From Elusimicrobiota bacterium (GTDB lineage: Bacteria; Elusimicrobiota; Elusimicrobia; UBA1565; UBA9628), in contig DMMY01000007.1 in NCBI GenBank assembly GCA_003452935.1, positions 70,769-134,768 on the forward strand: a stretch of 64,000 nucleotides of DNA. Reading direction: 5' to 3'. The notes beneath the pieces were generated by a model. It ran no database searches. It had not been told where the DNA came from and worked only from the letters and a program-made list of their open reading frames with translations. This document shows positions 25,706 to 34,168 of the stretch, piece after piece; the stretch's first letter is position 1; each line of letters begins with the position of its first letter. Position numbers and translations under genes: made by a program.

Positions 25706-27322
25706 CTATACGCCCAGGCCCACGCGTCTGGCTTCTCCATAGGAAGTCGCGCCTTCAACAACGAGCTTGGTCAGGCTTTCCCGGAAAGGCGTCATCCCGT
25801 CAGCCTGCGCCGCCTTGAGCCACTCCTTGTCCGGCACGTCCGCCTTAAGCAAGGGCTTCAAATTCTCCCCCGCCACAAGAAGCTCGAACAAAGGCGTAAC
25901 TCCCCGAAAACCAGTATGCAGGCAGGCCGGACAGCCGATCGGCCGTCCCACGCTAGCCTCTGCCCGCACGCCCAAAGCTTCAAGCTCCTCGGGCCGGGGC
26001 GCGGCCAGCTTGCGGCAGGAACAAAGGCGGCGGGGCAGGCGGTGCGCGCAAATCGCCGACAACCCCCGGCGCAGAAGGTCCGGGGCCAAGCCCATGTCGA
26101 AAAGACCTCGCAAAGCCGCCACGGCGCCGTCGCCCGGCAGGGACCCAAGAACTAGAATTCCCCCGGCCGCCGCGGCCAAGGCCTCGCGCATAATCTCCTG
26201 GCCGCTTAAATCGTCGACCGCGATCGCGTCCGGCTTGCGTTCAAGAATGCCTCGAAAAAGCGCGGCGCGGTCCTGCCCCGCGATGGTCACCGACACCCCG
26301 GCGATATCTTGGGCCGGCCGCGAAAGCAGGGCAAAAGCGCTGCGGTTCTGTTGTGAAACATGCGCCAGAGCCGCCAGCAGAGCGGTCCTTTTTCCCGTGC
26401 CGGAAAGGCCCGCATGAATGATGAGGCCCGCCTGGGCCTCAAGCCGCCTTTGATAACGTCCGAGGTCCTGATCGGAAAAGCCAAGCTCGCGGGGAACTTG
26501 AATGGACTTGGGCGGACCCTCCAAATGGATATCCAGGCGCTCGCCGTGCACGGTGGGCAGGACTCTGATGATGGCCCTGGGGCAGTCTTCCTCGGCTCTG
26601 GTCTGCCCGTCCTGGACGCGCATCCGCGCTCCCATATCCAATCCGGCCAAGACCTTGCAGCGCGCGGCCAAAGCCCTATGATAGGGAAGAGATAACTCCA
26701 CGATGGGGACCAGGACTCCGGAGAGCCGGTACTGAACCAAGCTGCACCAGGACCCGGGAACGACCAGCACGTCGCTGGCCCCGCGCCGGCCGGCGTCTAG
26801 AAGCAGGAGCCCGGCCAGGCGCACGGCGGGATGCGCGACGCGGGAGCCCTCCGGCGGTTCGGGCGCTTCCGCCAAATCCTGTAGCTGGCGCAGCCCAGGC
26901 TCCATCAGGGCCGGCGCGATCGAATTCAAGACATCCCTGACATCCTTGAGATTCTGCTCATGGGAACTGGTGGAAGCCAGCTGCGCGCCGGCGCAGACCT
27001 CGTCTCGGCGGCAGCGTTTTTCCTCCTGCATAAGACGCACGACGGACCTAAATGCGCGCTCCAAATCCAAGAAGGCGCCGCGCAAGCGGTTATTGAGCTC
27101 TTCATCGTCGTTATCCGCGGCCTCGCGCGCCGAAGACGCGGCCCGGGCCACCCAACGGCCGCACGGACCTTCCAAGAATCCCTTGGCGGTCTCGAAGGCT
27201 CCCCAGCGGCCCGCGGAAAATTCCTGGCGTATGGCCTCCAGGAGCAAGCCCAGTATCTCGGCCGCCATGATCACTGCCGGCTTGAGTTTACGCGGATCCG
27301 GCGAGGACGTGTCTTGCGTCAT
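25706..27322 (-). CDS. GspE/PilB-like secretion ATPase, divergent
   Basis: The 538-residue protein ends in a type II secretion/type IV pilus ATPase domain. It has a Walker A-like SGTGKRT near 307, an RKPDAIAVDDLSGQE block where the family has a Walker B-His region, HRLPRRLC, and a zinc module CSC...CPAC (about 430-465). Walker B and the His box are degenerate, so activity may be reduced. The N-terminal 200 residues are unlike the usual docking domain. No other secretion gene lies nearby. Its ATG abuts the stop codon of the AmpG-like gene, indicating an operon with it. Confidence 0.8.
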   Translation of the reverse strand: MTQDTSSPDPRKLKPAVIMAAEILGLLLEAIRQEFSAGRWGAFETAKGFLEGPCGRWVARAASSAREAADNDDEELNNRLRGAFLDLERAFRSVVRLMQEEKRCRRDEVCAGAQLASTSSHEQNLKDVRDVLNSIAPALMEPGLRQLQDLAEAPEPPEGSRVAHPAVRLAGLLLLDAGRRGASDVLVVPGSWCSLVQYRLSGVLVPIVELSLPYHRALAARCKVLAGLDMGARMRVQDGQTRAEEDCPRAIIRVLPTVHGERLDIHLEGPPKSIQVPRELGFSDQDLGRYQRRLEAQAGLIIHAGLSGTGKRTALLAALAHVSQQNRSAFALLSRPAQDIAGVSVTIAGQDRAALFRGILERKPDAIAVDDLSGQEIMREALAAAAGGILVLGSLPGDGAVAALRGLFDMGLAPDLLRRGLSAICAHRLPRRLCSCRKLAAPRPEELEALGVRAEASVGRPIGCPACLHTGFRGVTPLFELLVAGENLKPLLKADVPDKEWLKAAQADGMTPFRESLTKLVVEGATSYGEARRVGLGV

Positions 27323-28600
27323 CTAGGCGGACTCCATGCGGCGCTGTTCCTTTGGGATGAACGGAATAACGAGAAAACCGGGAAGCGTGGCTATGCAGAC
27401 GATCAGGAAAAAAGCCTTGTAGCCGACGGCTTGCTGGATATAGCCGCTTGCAAATCCGGGAACCATCATGCCCAAGGCCATGATCCCGGTCGAAATGGCG
27501 TAATGCGATGTCTTATAAGCGCTCTCCCCGGCCCGCATCAAAAGATAGACCGTGAAAGCCGCGAAACCTATGCCGTAGCCGAACTGTTCCGCCGAGACCA
27601 GAACGCAAGCCAGGGAAGCGGGCGGCTGGGCATAAGCCATGTAGACGAAACAGACGTCGGGCAGGTGCAAGGCCAGGACCATGGGCCAGAGGCAGCGCTT
27701 GAACCCATAGCGCGCGATGAGCCAGCCGCCCAATATGCCGCCCACGACCAAGGACGCGACGCCGAACGTCCCGTAAACCACCCCCACTTGCGCGGTCGTC
27801 AGACCCAGGCCGCCCGCGGCCCGGGAATCAAGAAGAAAGGGCGCGGCGAGCTTGACCAGCATGGCCTCGGCAAGGCGGTAGAGCAGGATAAAGGCGAGAG
27901 TCGCGCCGATTCGCTCCTGCCGGAAATAGGACGCCATGATCTCCAGGAATACGGCCGGAGACCGGACGTGGCGGCCGCCTTGCTGGCCGTCCATGGACGG
28001 CTGGGGCAGGATGAGCTTGTGATAAGCCGCCAGAAGCACGAACAAAATCGCCGGCAAGGCCAAGGCCGCGGCCCAACTCGCGGGGGTGTTCCCCGTCGAG
28101 GTCTCCAGCCGGCCCGCCAACGCGACGAGCAAGCCCGAGCCGAAGATCATGGCGAAGCGGTAAAAAGTGGCGCGAATGCCGGCGAAGAAAGCCTGTTCCT
28201 TATCGCTCAACGCCAACATGTAGAAGCCGTCGATCGCGATGTCCTGTGTCGCGGATACAAAAGCTCCGATCGTGAAAAAGAGCAGCGACATCATGAAAAA
28301 GCCAGACTGCTTGAGGGACATGGCCGCAGCAGCCAAAGCGGCGGCCATGGCGACCTGGCTCCAGAGAATCCAGTTGCGTTTGGTGGAATACATATCCACC
28401 AGCGGACCCCAAAGCATCTTGATGACCCAAGGCAAATAGAGCCAGCTCGTCCAGAAGGCGATGCGGCCGTTGTCAATGCCCATCCTTTTATAAAGGATGA
28501 CCGAGACCGTATTGATGAGGATGTAGGGCAGGCCCGAGGCAAAGTAGAGCGTCGGGATGATGGCCCAGGGATTGCGGCCGGCGGCCGCAGCTTCAGCCAT
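27323..28600 (-). CDS. AmpG-like MFS transporter (PAT family)
   Basis: The 425-residue protein has about twelve membrane segments. It begins IPTLYFASGLPYILI and contains SATQDIAIDGFYM, both typical of AmpG-type permeases that import muropeptides for cell-wall recycling or, in relatives, move acetyl-CoA or siderophores. The assignment to muropeptide import is inferred from the family. Its start overlaps the end of the GNAT gene, and its stop is adjacent to the GspE-like start, giving a three-gene minus-strand run. Confidence 0.85.
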   Translation of the reverse strand: MAEAAAAGRNPWAIIPTLYFASGLPYILINTVSVILYKRMGIDNGRIAFWTSWLYLPWVIKMLWGPLVDMYSTKRNWILWSQVAMAAALAAAAMSLKQSGFFMMSLLFFTIGAFVSATQDIAIDGFYMLALSDKEQAFFAGIRATFYRFAMIFGSGLLVALAGRLETSTGNTPASWAAALALPAILFVLLAAYHKLILPQPSMDGQQGGRHVRSPAVFLEIMASYFRQERIGATLAFILLYRLAEAMLVKLAAPFLLDSRAAGGLGLTTAQVGVVYGTFGVASLVVGGILGGWLIARYGFKRCLWPMVLALHLPDVCFVYMAYAQPPASLACVLVSAEQFGYGIGFAAFTVYLLMRAGESAYKTSHYAISTGIMALGMMVPGFASGYIQQAVGYKAFFLIVCIATLPGFLVIPFIPKEQRRMESA

Positions 28601-29129
28601 GCGCCCTCCGTCGCGGGCGAGGCCGGACGGCTTGCATCACGGTCAAGTCCAGTACCTCGTCGCCCACGGGTTCCGGCTTGCGGCCTGTGACCTTAAAGCC
28701 GTGCTTGCGGTAAAAACCGATGGCCCGCGCATTTTCGGAAAGGACCTCGAGGCGCATGCGTCGGCTGCGGGGAAAGGCTCCCCAGGCCGCGGCCAGCAGC
28801 TTCTCGCCCAAGCCCAGGCCCTGGCAGCCCGGACGGACATAAAGGCGGTGCATGAACAGGGCTCCCGGCCCCGTGCGCCGTACCGTGGTCAGGCCCAGGA
28901 GCCGTCGGCCTCTCGCGGCCACGCCGAAATAGCAGGCCCGATCCCGGATTTGGCCCAGCAAGTGCTTCGGATTATGCCAGCGGCGCGAAACCCGCCTGAT
29001 GGTTTCGGAAGAAAGAAAGCCGTCGAAGGTCCGGCGCCAGGTCAAGACCAGCAGCCGCGACAAGCCCCGAGCATCCGCCGCCCGCGCCCGGCGCAGGGTC
29101 ACGACAACATTTCCGTCCGCGGGCTTCAT
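28593..29129 (-). CDS. GNAT family N-acetyltransferase
   Basis: The 178-residue protein has the GNAT acetyl-CoA motif (VRPGCQGLGLGEKLL) and the following helix and NARAIGFYRKHGFKVTG motif. These are enough to predict acetyl transfer to an amine; the substrate is unknown. TAGAAT at 29142-29137 (minus strand), with upstream TGC, predicts a transcript start one base before the ATG, with no ribosome site. The gene heads the run GNAT, AmpG-like, GspE-like. Confidence 0.87.
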   Translation of the reverse strand: MKPADGNVVVTLRRARAADARGLSRLLVLTWRRTFDGFLSSETIRRVSRRWHNPKHLLGQIRDRACYFGVAARGRRLLGLTTVRRTGPGALFMHRLYVRPGCQGLGLGEKLLAAAWGAFPRSRRMRLEVLSENARAIGFYRKHGFKVTGRKPEPVGDEVLDLTVMQAVRPRPRRRAHG

Positions 29130-29207
29130 CTCCCGGATTCTAGCAAAGTCGGTGTCAGGCTTTTACGTTTTTTACGAACGGCGCCAGAATCTGACAAAGG
29201 CCGGAGG

Positions 29208-30002
29208 TCAGAACCTTTGCCAAAAAATCCTGGACAGCGCCGCGGCCGCGTCTTCCCCGGCCAGGCGCCCCGCCGCCGCCACGGCCTTGACCGAAGCCGC
29301 GCCTTCGTCCGTGTCCAAAGCCGAGGCTTGACTGACTCCTTCCCAAGCCACTTCGCCGGTATCGGGCCGCACCGCGCTTAGGTTAAGGATCGCGGCATAG
29401 GACCGCAATTCGCCCAGACGGGGGTCTTTCACTTTGTAGGCCCTGGCCTGGGCACGCAGCGTCATATCCGCCCGGCTGGAGCCCGACGCCTCGATGACGC
29501 CGAATCCCCGCGCCAGAAGCTGGCGCCGCAGCGCCGTCTGCGCGGCGCTCTCCAACTCCTCGGCTTGCGGCCCGTCCGCCTTCACCGTGACCATCAAGTT
29601 TATGCCCAAAGGCGGAGACTCGGCCGGAGCTCCCACGGGGCGGATCAGAACCCGGGCCCGTATGCGGATTTTCAGGAACCCGTTTTCTTCGGACTCTCCC
29701 AGAACGTCGTAATGCGCGATCCCCCCGCTGCTTTCGGCAAGGACGCGGGATATGACCCCCACGCCCTCGGCGACCAGCGATGAGGCGGTCACGGAAACGC
29801 CGTTGACCTTTTCCGCGGCCCGGCGCTGCGCATCGGCCAAGGCCCGCCGCCGGGTCGTCTCCGCGTCACGGCTCTCCAGCGGCGCCCAGCCCTCCGCCTC
29901 GACCACCTTTGCAGGCGGCCCCATCGGACGCGGCAATCCCGCGCAGCCAATCCAAAGAAGCGCGCCGGCCAGAAAGGGCCGGACCCGGCATGCGGGGCTC
30001 AT
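29208..30002 (-). CDS. FlgT-like lipoprotein
   Basis: The 264-residue protein has a lipoprotein signal ending GCAG. A domain of the FlgT N-terminal type follows (DAETTRRRALADAQRRAAEKVNG), common in envelope proteins that process or stabilise surface machines, then a second alpha/beta domain. It is the third gene of a coupled trio with LPP20-like and CsgG/FlgO-like genes; the order resembles flgO-flgP-flgT of Vibrio. The ATG at 30002 overlaps the previous stop (TGATG). No flagellar gene is visible here, so a different outer-membrane assembly may be served. Confidence 0.72.
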   Translation of the reverse strand: MSPACRVRPFLAGALLWIGCAGLPRPMGPPAKVVEAEGWAPLESRDAETTRRRALADAQRRAAEKVNGVSVTASSLVAEGVGVISRVLAESSGGIAHYDVLGESEENGFLKIRIRARVLIRPVGAPAESPPLGINLMVTVKADGPQAEELESAAQTALRRQLLARGFGVIEASGSSRADMTLRAQARAYKVKDPRLGELRSYAAILNLSAVRPDTGEVAWEGVSQASALDTDEGAASVKAVAAAGRLAGEDAAAALSRIFWQRF

Positions 30003-30442
30003 CACAATCCCTCGCCTATAGGCGCGACCGTATATTCCTTGGGCAGACGCAGGGTCACGACGCAGCCGTTGTCCTTGGTGAACTCCGACTTATAGATCTC
30101 CGCTCCCTGGATGGTCTCCATAAGCCGCGCCTCAAGTTTAGACTCGGTCTCCAATCCCCGGTCCACGCTGACTCCTCCCAAGAGCCGCACTCCCTTGAGC
30201 ATGGAAAGCAGCTCATACTGCGCTTTGACGATGGCCGCATCACGAGCCAGGGCCCGGCGCTGGGTTTCCGTGGGCAAGGCCGGATCCGATGCGCCGATGC
30301 CGATAGCCTCATAGTAGCCGTAGGTCACGGGCATTTGGTCGATGGTGTCCATGACGCGCCCGTCCTTTACTCGTGCAGTCACTCCCGCGCAACCCTCAAG
30401 AAAAGTCGCCAGAGCCAGGACCGTCAATGCCGTTATTCTCAT
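30002..30442 (-). CDS. LPP20/FlgP-like lipoprotein
   Basis: The 146-residue lipoprotein has a signal ending FLEGC and the LPP20 pattern: GYYEAIGIGASD, a run of Arg/Ala-rich helices (RRALARDAAIVKAQYELLS) and a short C-terminal beta region. In Vibrio the related FlgP is an outer-membrane lipoprotein at the flagellar base. It is translationally coupled on both sides (ATGA with the upstream gene, TGATG with the downstream gene). GGAGGG precedes its ATG at 30442; an earlier in-frame start was rejected because the lipoprotein signal begins here. Confidence 0.75.
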   Translation of the reverse strand: MRITALTVLALATFLEGCAGVTARVKDGRVMDTIDQMPVTYGYYEAIGIGASDPALPTETQRRALARDAAIVKAQYELLSMLKGVRLLGGVSVDRGLETESKLEARLMETIQGAEIYKSEFTKDNGCVVTLRLPKEYTVAPIGEGL

Positions 30443-31428
30443 ATTCCCTCCGCCGTTGTTATCGCGCATCTCTCGCGCAGCGCGTATGCCTTTCGCTCAA
30501 TGACCAGAAAAGTCACCATCTCGGTTGGGTTGAGCTCCGGGATGCGGTCTTGCGCGGACCAAAAGTTAAAGTATTCGTAAAAGCGCCGCCTGAGTTCCGG
30601 TTCAAAGATGGTTGCGCCCGGGTCGGCCGGGAGAATCCGGCTGGACCGGCCCTTTTTCAGACGCAGGGCCCAGTAGCGGGCCTTGAGATCAAGGATGCCG
30701 CTTTCGAGCTCGTCCGCGGACCTGGCCGCGTCGCGGCACGCTGGAGCCGCCGCGTCTTGCGACGCCGGATACTCCCCGGCGCTTATGCGGGACGGCTCGA
30801 AAAGAAAGTCCGCCAGCGGCTCGGTTAGAAACTCTCCGGGCGGATCGGACGTGAACTCCGGCGCCAGCAGACGGGAAGGAGCCCGGCGCGCCGCGGCGGG
30901 CGAAGACAGCGCGGCCTCGGGGTTCATCCGTTCGACTTTTCCCTCGGCCGCGGCCAAGACCAGCCCGCTTTGCGCCCGCATCAGCCGCGCCGCCACGAGC
31001 ACCTTGGCCCCTTGAATCACGAAACTGCCCGTGACGATGCCGTCGGCCGGGTCTATCCCGCCCAAATCCCTGCCCGCCTCGCTCGCGAGCGCCCCGGTCC
31101 GCGCCAACCGCTGCTCCTCGAGGACTTTTTGAATGAGATTGCGCTCCACCGTCCGCACGCGGCCCAGGCGCACGAACTGGGTGCTCAAACGCTCGGCGAT
31201 GCTCCAACCTTCGCGCGCCTCAGTCCCATCCGCGGATTCAAACGGCAGGACGGTGATCCGCGCCACGTGGGCGTGGCTGGCCGCGCGGGACAGGTCGCGG
31301 GCTATTTTTTTGAAATCATCGCCCAAAACGGGCGAAGCGAAAAATAATAATATGAAAGCCCCGGCCGCGGCGATTATCTCGCGCCCCGCAGCCAGGTCCG
31401 CAACCATCCGCCGCCTGCCCCTCTCCAT
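30439..31428 (-). CDS. CsgG/FlgO-type envelope protein
   Basis: The 329-residue protein has an N-terminal signal or anchor (about 13-36) and a CsgG-like domain: ITVLPFESADGTE, STQFVRLGRVRTVERNLIQKVLEEQ and IVTGSFVIQGAKVLVAARL. Related proteins form or assist outer-membrane assemblies (CsgG, FlgO, LpoB). The ATG at 31428 was preferred to a GTG at 31443 because GGGAG lies 8 bases upstream of it. The C-terminal part is long, charged and unlike CsgG. It is the first gene of the FlgO/FlgP/FlgT-like trio. Confidence 0.74.
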   Translation of the reverse strand: MERGRRRMVADLAAGREIIAAAGAFILLFFASPVLGDDFKKIARDLSRAASHAHVARITVLPFESADGTEAREGWSIAERLSTQFVRLGRVRTVERNLIQKVLEEQRLARTGALASEAGRDLGGIDPADGIVTGSFVIQGAKVLVAARLMRAQSGLVLAAAEGKVERMNPEAALSSPAAARRAPSRLLAPEFTSDPPGEFLTEPLADFLFEPSRISAGEYPASQDAAAPACRDAARSADELESGILDLKARYWALRLKKGRSSRILPADPGATIFEPELRRRFYEYFNFWSAQDRIPELNPTEMVTFLVIERKAYALRERCAITTAEGI

Positions 31429-31576
31429 GGCATGATCTCCCACCCTTCACACCAATAGGTTAGGTCGCAGGCGTCAAGAAACCATCAAAGCTGCGGCCCG
31501 GGGCTCGTTCAGGAACGGGGGCAGGAATTTTGGGCGCCTCGACGTCCGAAACGATCCTTTATTGCTTAGCGAGCCC

Positions 31577-32029
31577 TTAGGCCAGGCAGCGGCGGATCGC
31601 GGCGTCGACATACTCGGGCAGACGCAGGCGCAGCGCCTCGGAAAGCCCCATGGCGTTGTCAACGCTTTGCGGCTCGATGCCCATGAATGTGATCGGCGGT
31701 AGGTGATAATTCATCTGGCGGGCGAACTCCAAAATCTTGAGCAAGTCGCCTTCATGCGTGGTCAACCCGGAGAGCTCCTTGCGGGTCTCCACTTGCGCGG
31801 GCGAAAAAAAAGCGTGCTCCCCCGGAGCCTTGCCCATGCGGGCGCTGTCCACGATGAGGATATGTTCGGTCGCCGGCTCCAGAAAATTGAGGAGATTCAA
31901 GGTATTGCCGGAAAGGTCGATGGCTCTAAAGCCTTGCTCCAGCCCGCCTTCGGCGATGCGCTCCACGATGCGCAAGCCTATGGAATCGTCAAAAGCGCAG
32001 TAGTTGCCGACGCCTATGAGATAACGCAC
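31577..32029 (-). CDS. [NiFe] hydrogenase maturation protease
   Basis: The 150-residue endopeptidase cleaves the C-terminal tail of the hydrogenase large subunit after Ni insertion. It starts with the family's GVGN motif (LIGVGNYCAFDD) and has the Ni-binding Asp/His pattern, including a THEGD segment near 90. It is the last gene of the hydrogenase operon, 73 bp after hydA, and a hairpin sits in that gap. Its substrate is most likely HydA, which ends in DPCISCSTHF plus an eight-residue tail. Confidence 0.92.
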   Translation of the reverse strand: MRYLIGVGNYCAFDDSIGLRIVERIAEGGLEQGFRAIDLSGNTLNLLNFLEPATEHILIVDSARMGKAPGEHAFFSPAQVETRKELSGLTTHEGDLLKILEFARQMNYHLPPITFMGIEPQSVDNAMGLSEALRLRLPEYVDAAIRRCLA

Positions 32030-32047
32030 GGCTCCCCCAAAACAGTC

Positions 32048-32068
32048 CCGCCCCCTGGCCGGGGGCGG
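32048..32068 (-). terminator. Hairpin between hydA and its protease gene
   Basis: CCGCCCCC and GGGGGCGG form a perfect 8-bp stem around TGGCC. On the minus strand it is followed by GACTGTTTT, a short T-run. This could act as a partial terminator or mRNA stabiliser that lowers protease output relative to hydA. Confidence 0.5.
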
Positions 32069-32102
32069 AGCCGTCTCGCGCCTCGTCGAGGCACGATGAA
32101 GC

Positions 32103-33419
32103 TCAAGAGACGAATTTTACGTCGAGGAAGTGCGTGGAGCACGAAATGCAGGGATCATAGGCCCGCACCAACATCTCCAGGCGCAGTTCCATCTGCTTCT
32201 CGTCGACGCCCTGATCGAGAAGCTCCGGCACCAGCTTCTCGAAATCTTTCTGGATGTTGGCGTGGTTCTGGTTGGTGGGAATGATGCAGTTGCCGCCCAG
32301 GCACATCCCGTCGCGGTCGTATTCGTACTCATGGAACAGAATGCCGCGCGGCACTTCCACCGCGCCCGCGCCCTTGGCGTGTTTGGTCGGCTTGACCAAG
32401 GGCTCGTCCTTGACGCCGGTCTTGATGAGGTCGTCGATGAGGCCAAGGGATTCATGGAAGCTCTGCACGATTTCCACGACTTGGGCCACGGTATTCATGT
32501 AAGGGTTGGTGTTGACGGCCTTGAGCCCCAGGGCCGCGGCCGCCTTCTTGGCCTCGGGATGGAGTTGGGCATGGTTGTTGTTAAAGCGCGCCAAGGCTCC
32601 GGCCGCGTAGCTCTCCAGGCGGTTGCGCGTGTACTTGGCGGTCGAGGCGGGCACCACGTACTCGTTGGTGCACTTCCTATAATCCGATACCTTATAGGCG
32701 GCCTTGTCCCCGTCGGGCAGGATCGTCTGGACCTCGCCGTCATAGAGGGCGTAGCCGTCCCGGCTGTGCAGAGCCATGTACTCGGTAGGCCGGTCGAAAA
32801 CCGGGATGGCGCCGGCCAGGGCCTTGACCGTGGCCAAGGTCGCCTCCAGGTCAGGCACCGCGGACAAAAGCTTCTCGCGCACGTCCGAGAGTTCCCGGAC
32901 CGTCGGCAGCTTGGCAAAGCCGCCCGGCACCGCCTTGGTCGGATGCGTGGTCCGGCCGGCGATGAGCGAGCCCCACTCATGGGCCAGGCGCTTAAGGCGC
33001 AGGGCCCGGGCCACGACCTCGCCGTGGGTCTTCACCAGCGGAAAGACCGACGGCGCGCCCAGCAGGTCCGGCGCGGCCAGGAAATAAACGTGCAGAACAT
33101 GGGAGTCGAAGTTCTCCGCGTGCTTCATGAGCGCGCGTAATTTTTCGGTCTGGGGCGTCACCTTGATGCCTAAGGCCGCCTCGGTCGCCTTCAGCGAGGC
33201 CAAGGTGTGCCCGATGGAGCAAATGCCGCAGATGCGGCTCGTGATGCGCGCCACTTCGGAGTAATGCCGGCCGCGGATCATGGCCTCGAAGAAGCGGGGC
33301 GCCTCGGGCACGGCCCATTCGCATTTCTCGATGCGGCCGCTGGCCACGTTGACGGCGATGTTGCCGTGGCCCTCCACGCGGGTGAGGTGATGGACGGCGA
33401 TGTTGATGGTCTTGCTCAT
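32103..33419 (-). CDS. hydA: [NiFe] hydrogenase, group 3b, catalytic alpha subunit
   Basis: The 438-residue large subunit holds the Ni-Fe site. The N-terminal ligands are in RICGICSIGH (about 62-71) and the C-terminal ligands in DPCISCSTHF near the end. Eight residues remain after the histidine for removal by the protease. With HydD it forms the hydrogenase module of the NADP(H)-linked sulfhydrogenase type. The gene order hydB, hydG, hydD, hydA matches the Pyrococcus operon. Its ATG overlaps hydD by 4 bp. Confidence 0.96.
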   Translation of the reverse strand: MSKTINIAVHHLTRVEGHGNIAVNVASGRIEKCEWAVPEAPRFFEAMIRGRHYSEVARITSRICGICSIGHTLASLKATEAALGIKVTPQTEKLRALMKHAENFDSHVLHVYFLAAPDLLGAPSVFPLVKTHGEVVARALRLKRLAHEWGSLIAGRTTHPTKAVPGGFAKLPTVRELSDVREKLLSAVPDLEATLATVKALAGAIPVFDRPTEYMALHSRDGYALYDGEVQTILPDGDKAAYKVSDYRKCTNEYVVPASTAKYTRNRLESYAAGALARFNNNHAQLHPEAKKAAAALGLKAVNTNPYMNTVAQVVEIVQSFHESLGLIDDLIKTGVKDEPLVKPTKHAKGAGAVEVPRGILFHEYEYDRDGMCLGGNCIIPTNQNHANIQKDFEKLVPELLDQGVDEKQMELRLEMLVRAYDPCISCSTHFLDVKFVS

Positions 33420-34168
33420 TTCGCGTCTCCTCTCTGATTGGCCGTGAACATCAAAGACTTCGCCTGGGCCCAGCCCTTGGGCATGCCGGCGCGCTTGTCT
33501 AGAACCTTGACCAGGGCATCATGGTTGGGCTTGTCCACGAAACCGCGGCAGGCCTCGCAAGGGATGCCGTCCGCCGGACAAGGCGCGCCGCAGCCGGAGC
33601 GCGCGGTCTGGCCCATGCAGTAATCGCCGACATCATAGCGGCAGATGGTTTCCCGACGCTTGCATTCCACGCAGACCGGATAATTGGGGATGACCGGTTC
33701 CTTGCCGTGCAGGAGGTGCGACACGATCTGAAGCACCTCGTACTTGTTGACCGGGCAGCCCCAGGCGTAGTAGTCCACCTTGATGGCCTGGTCCACGCCC
33801 AGAGCTTTCTGGCTGTCCAAATGCGGCATCTCGGCGTCCTTCCCATAAACGCACTTCTTATAATCAGCGGTATGATTCTTGAGCGCGTTGATGCCCGCCG
33901 TGGTGGCGCATTGGCCGTAGGCGATCACGATCTTGGCGCGCCGGCGGATGTCCTCCAGGCGGGCGCGGTCGGACTCGCGCGTGAAGCTGCCTTCGATGAA
34001 GGCGATGTCGATGGGTTCCTTGGTCTTCTCGGACATGGCCTCGCGGAACTCCACCACGTCGACATGCTTGAGCAGCTCCAAAAAGACCGGGTCTCCGTAA
34101 TTGGTAAACTCGATCTGGCAGCCCTCGCAACAGGCGAAATCAAAAAACGCCACCTTGGGTTTAGACAT
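33416..34168 (-). CDS. hydD: Group 3b hydrogenase small (delta) subunit
   Basis: The 250-residue subunit carries iron-sulfur clusters from the Ni-Fe site. It contains CCEGCQIEF near 13, YGQCATT near 87, GCPVNKYE near 148 and a Cys-rich C-terminal region (CVECKRRETIC through CEACRG). These give the proximal cluster and probably two further clusters. The start at 34168 follows GAGGAGG and overlaps the hydG stop (TGATG). A long open extension upstream was rejected because it duplicates hydG coding sequence. Confidence 0.95.
   Translation of the reverse strand: MSKPKVAFFDFACCEGCQIEFTNYGDPVFLELLKHVDVVEFREAMSEKTKEPIDIAFIEGSFTRESDRARLEDIRRRAKIVIAYGQCATTAGINALKNHTADYKKCVYGKDAEMPHLDSQKALGVDQAIKVDYYAWGCPVNKYEVLQIVSHLLHGKEPVIPNYPVCVECKRRETICRYDVGDYCMGQTARSGCGAPCPADGIPCEACRGFVDKPNHDALVKVLDKRAGMPKGWAQAKSLMFTANQRGDAK

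Noticed and set aside
26960..28690. 576-codon plus-strand frame opposite the GspE-like and AmpG-like genes
   Set aside because: It spans two well-supported minus-strand genes and has shadow composition.
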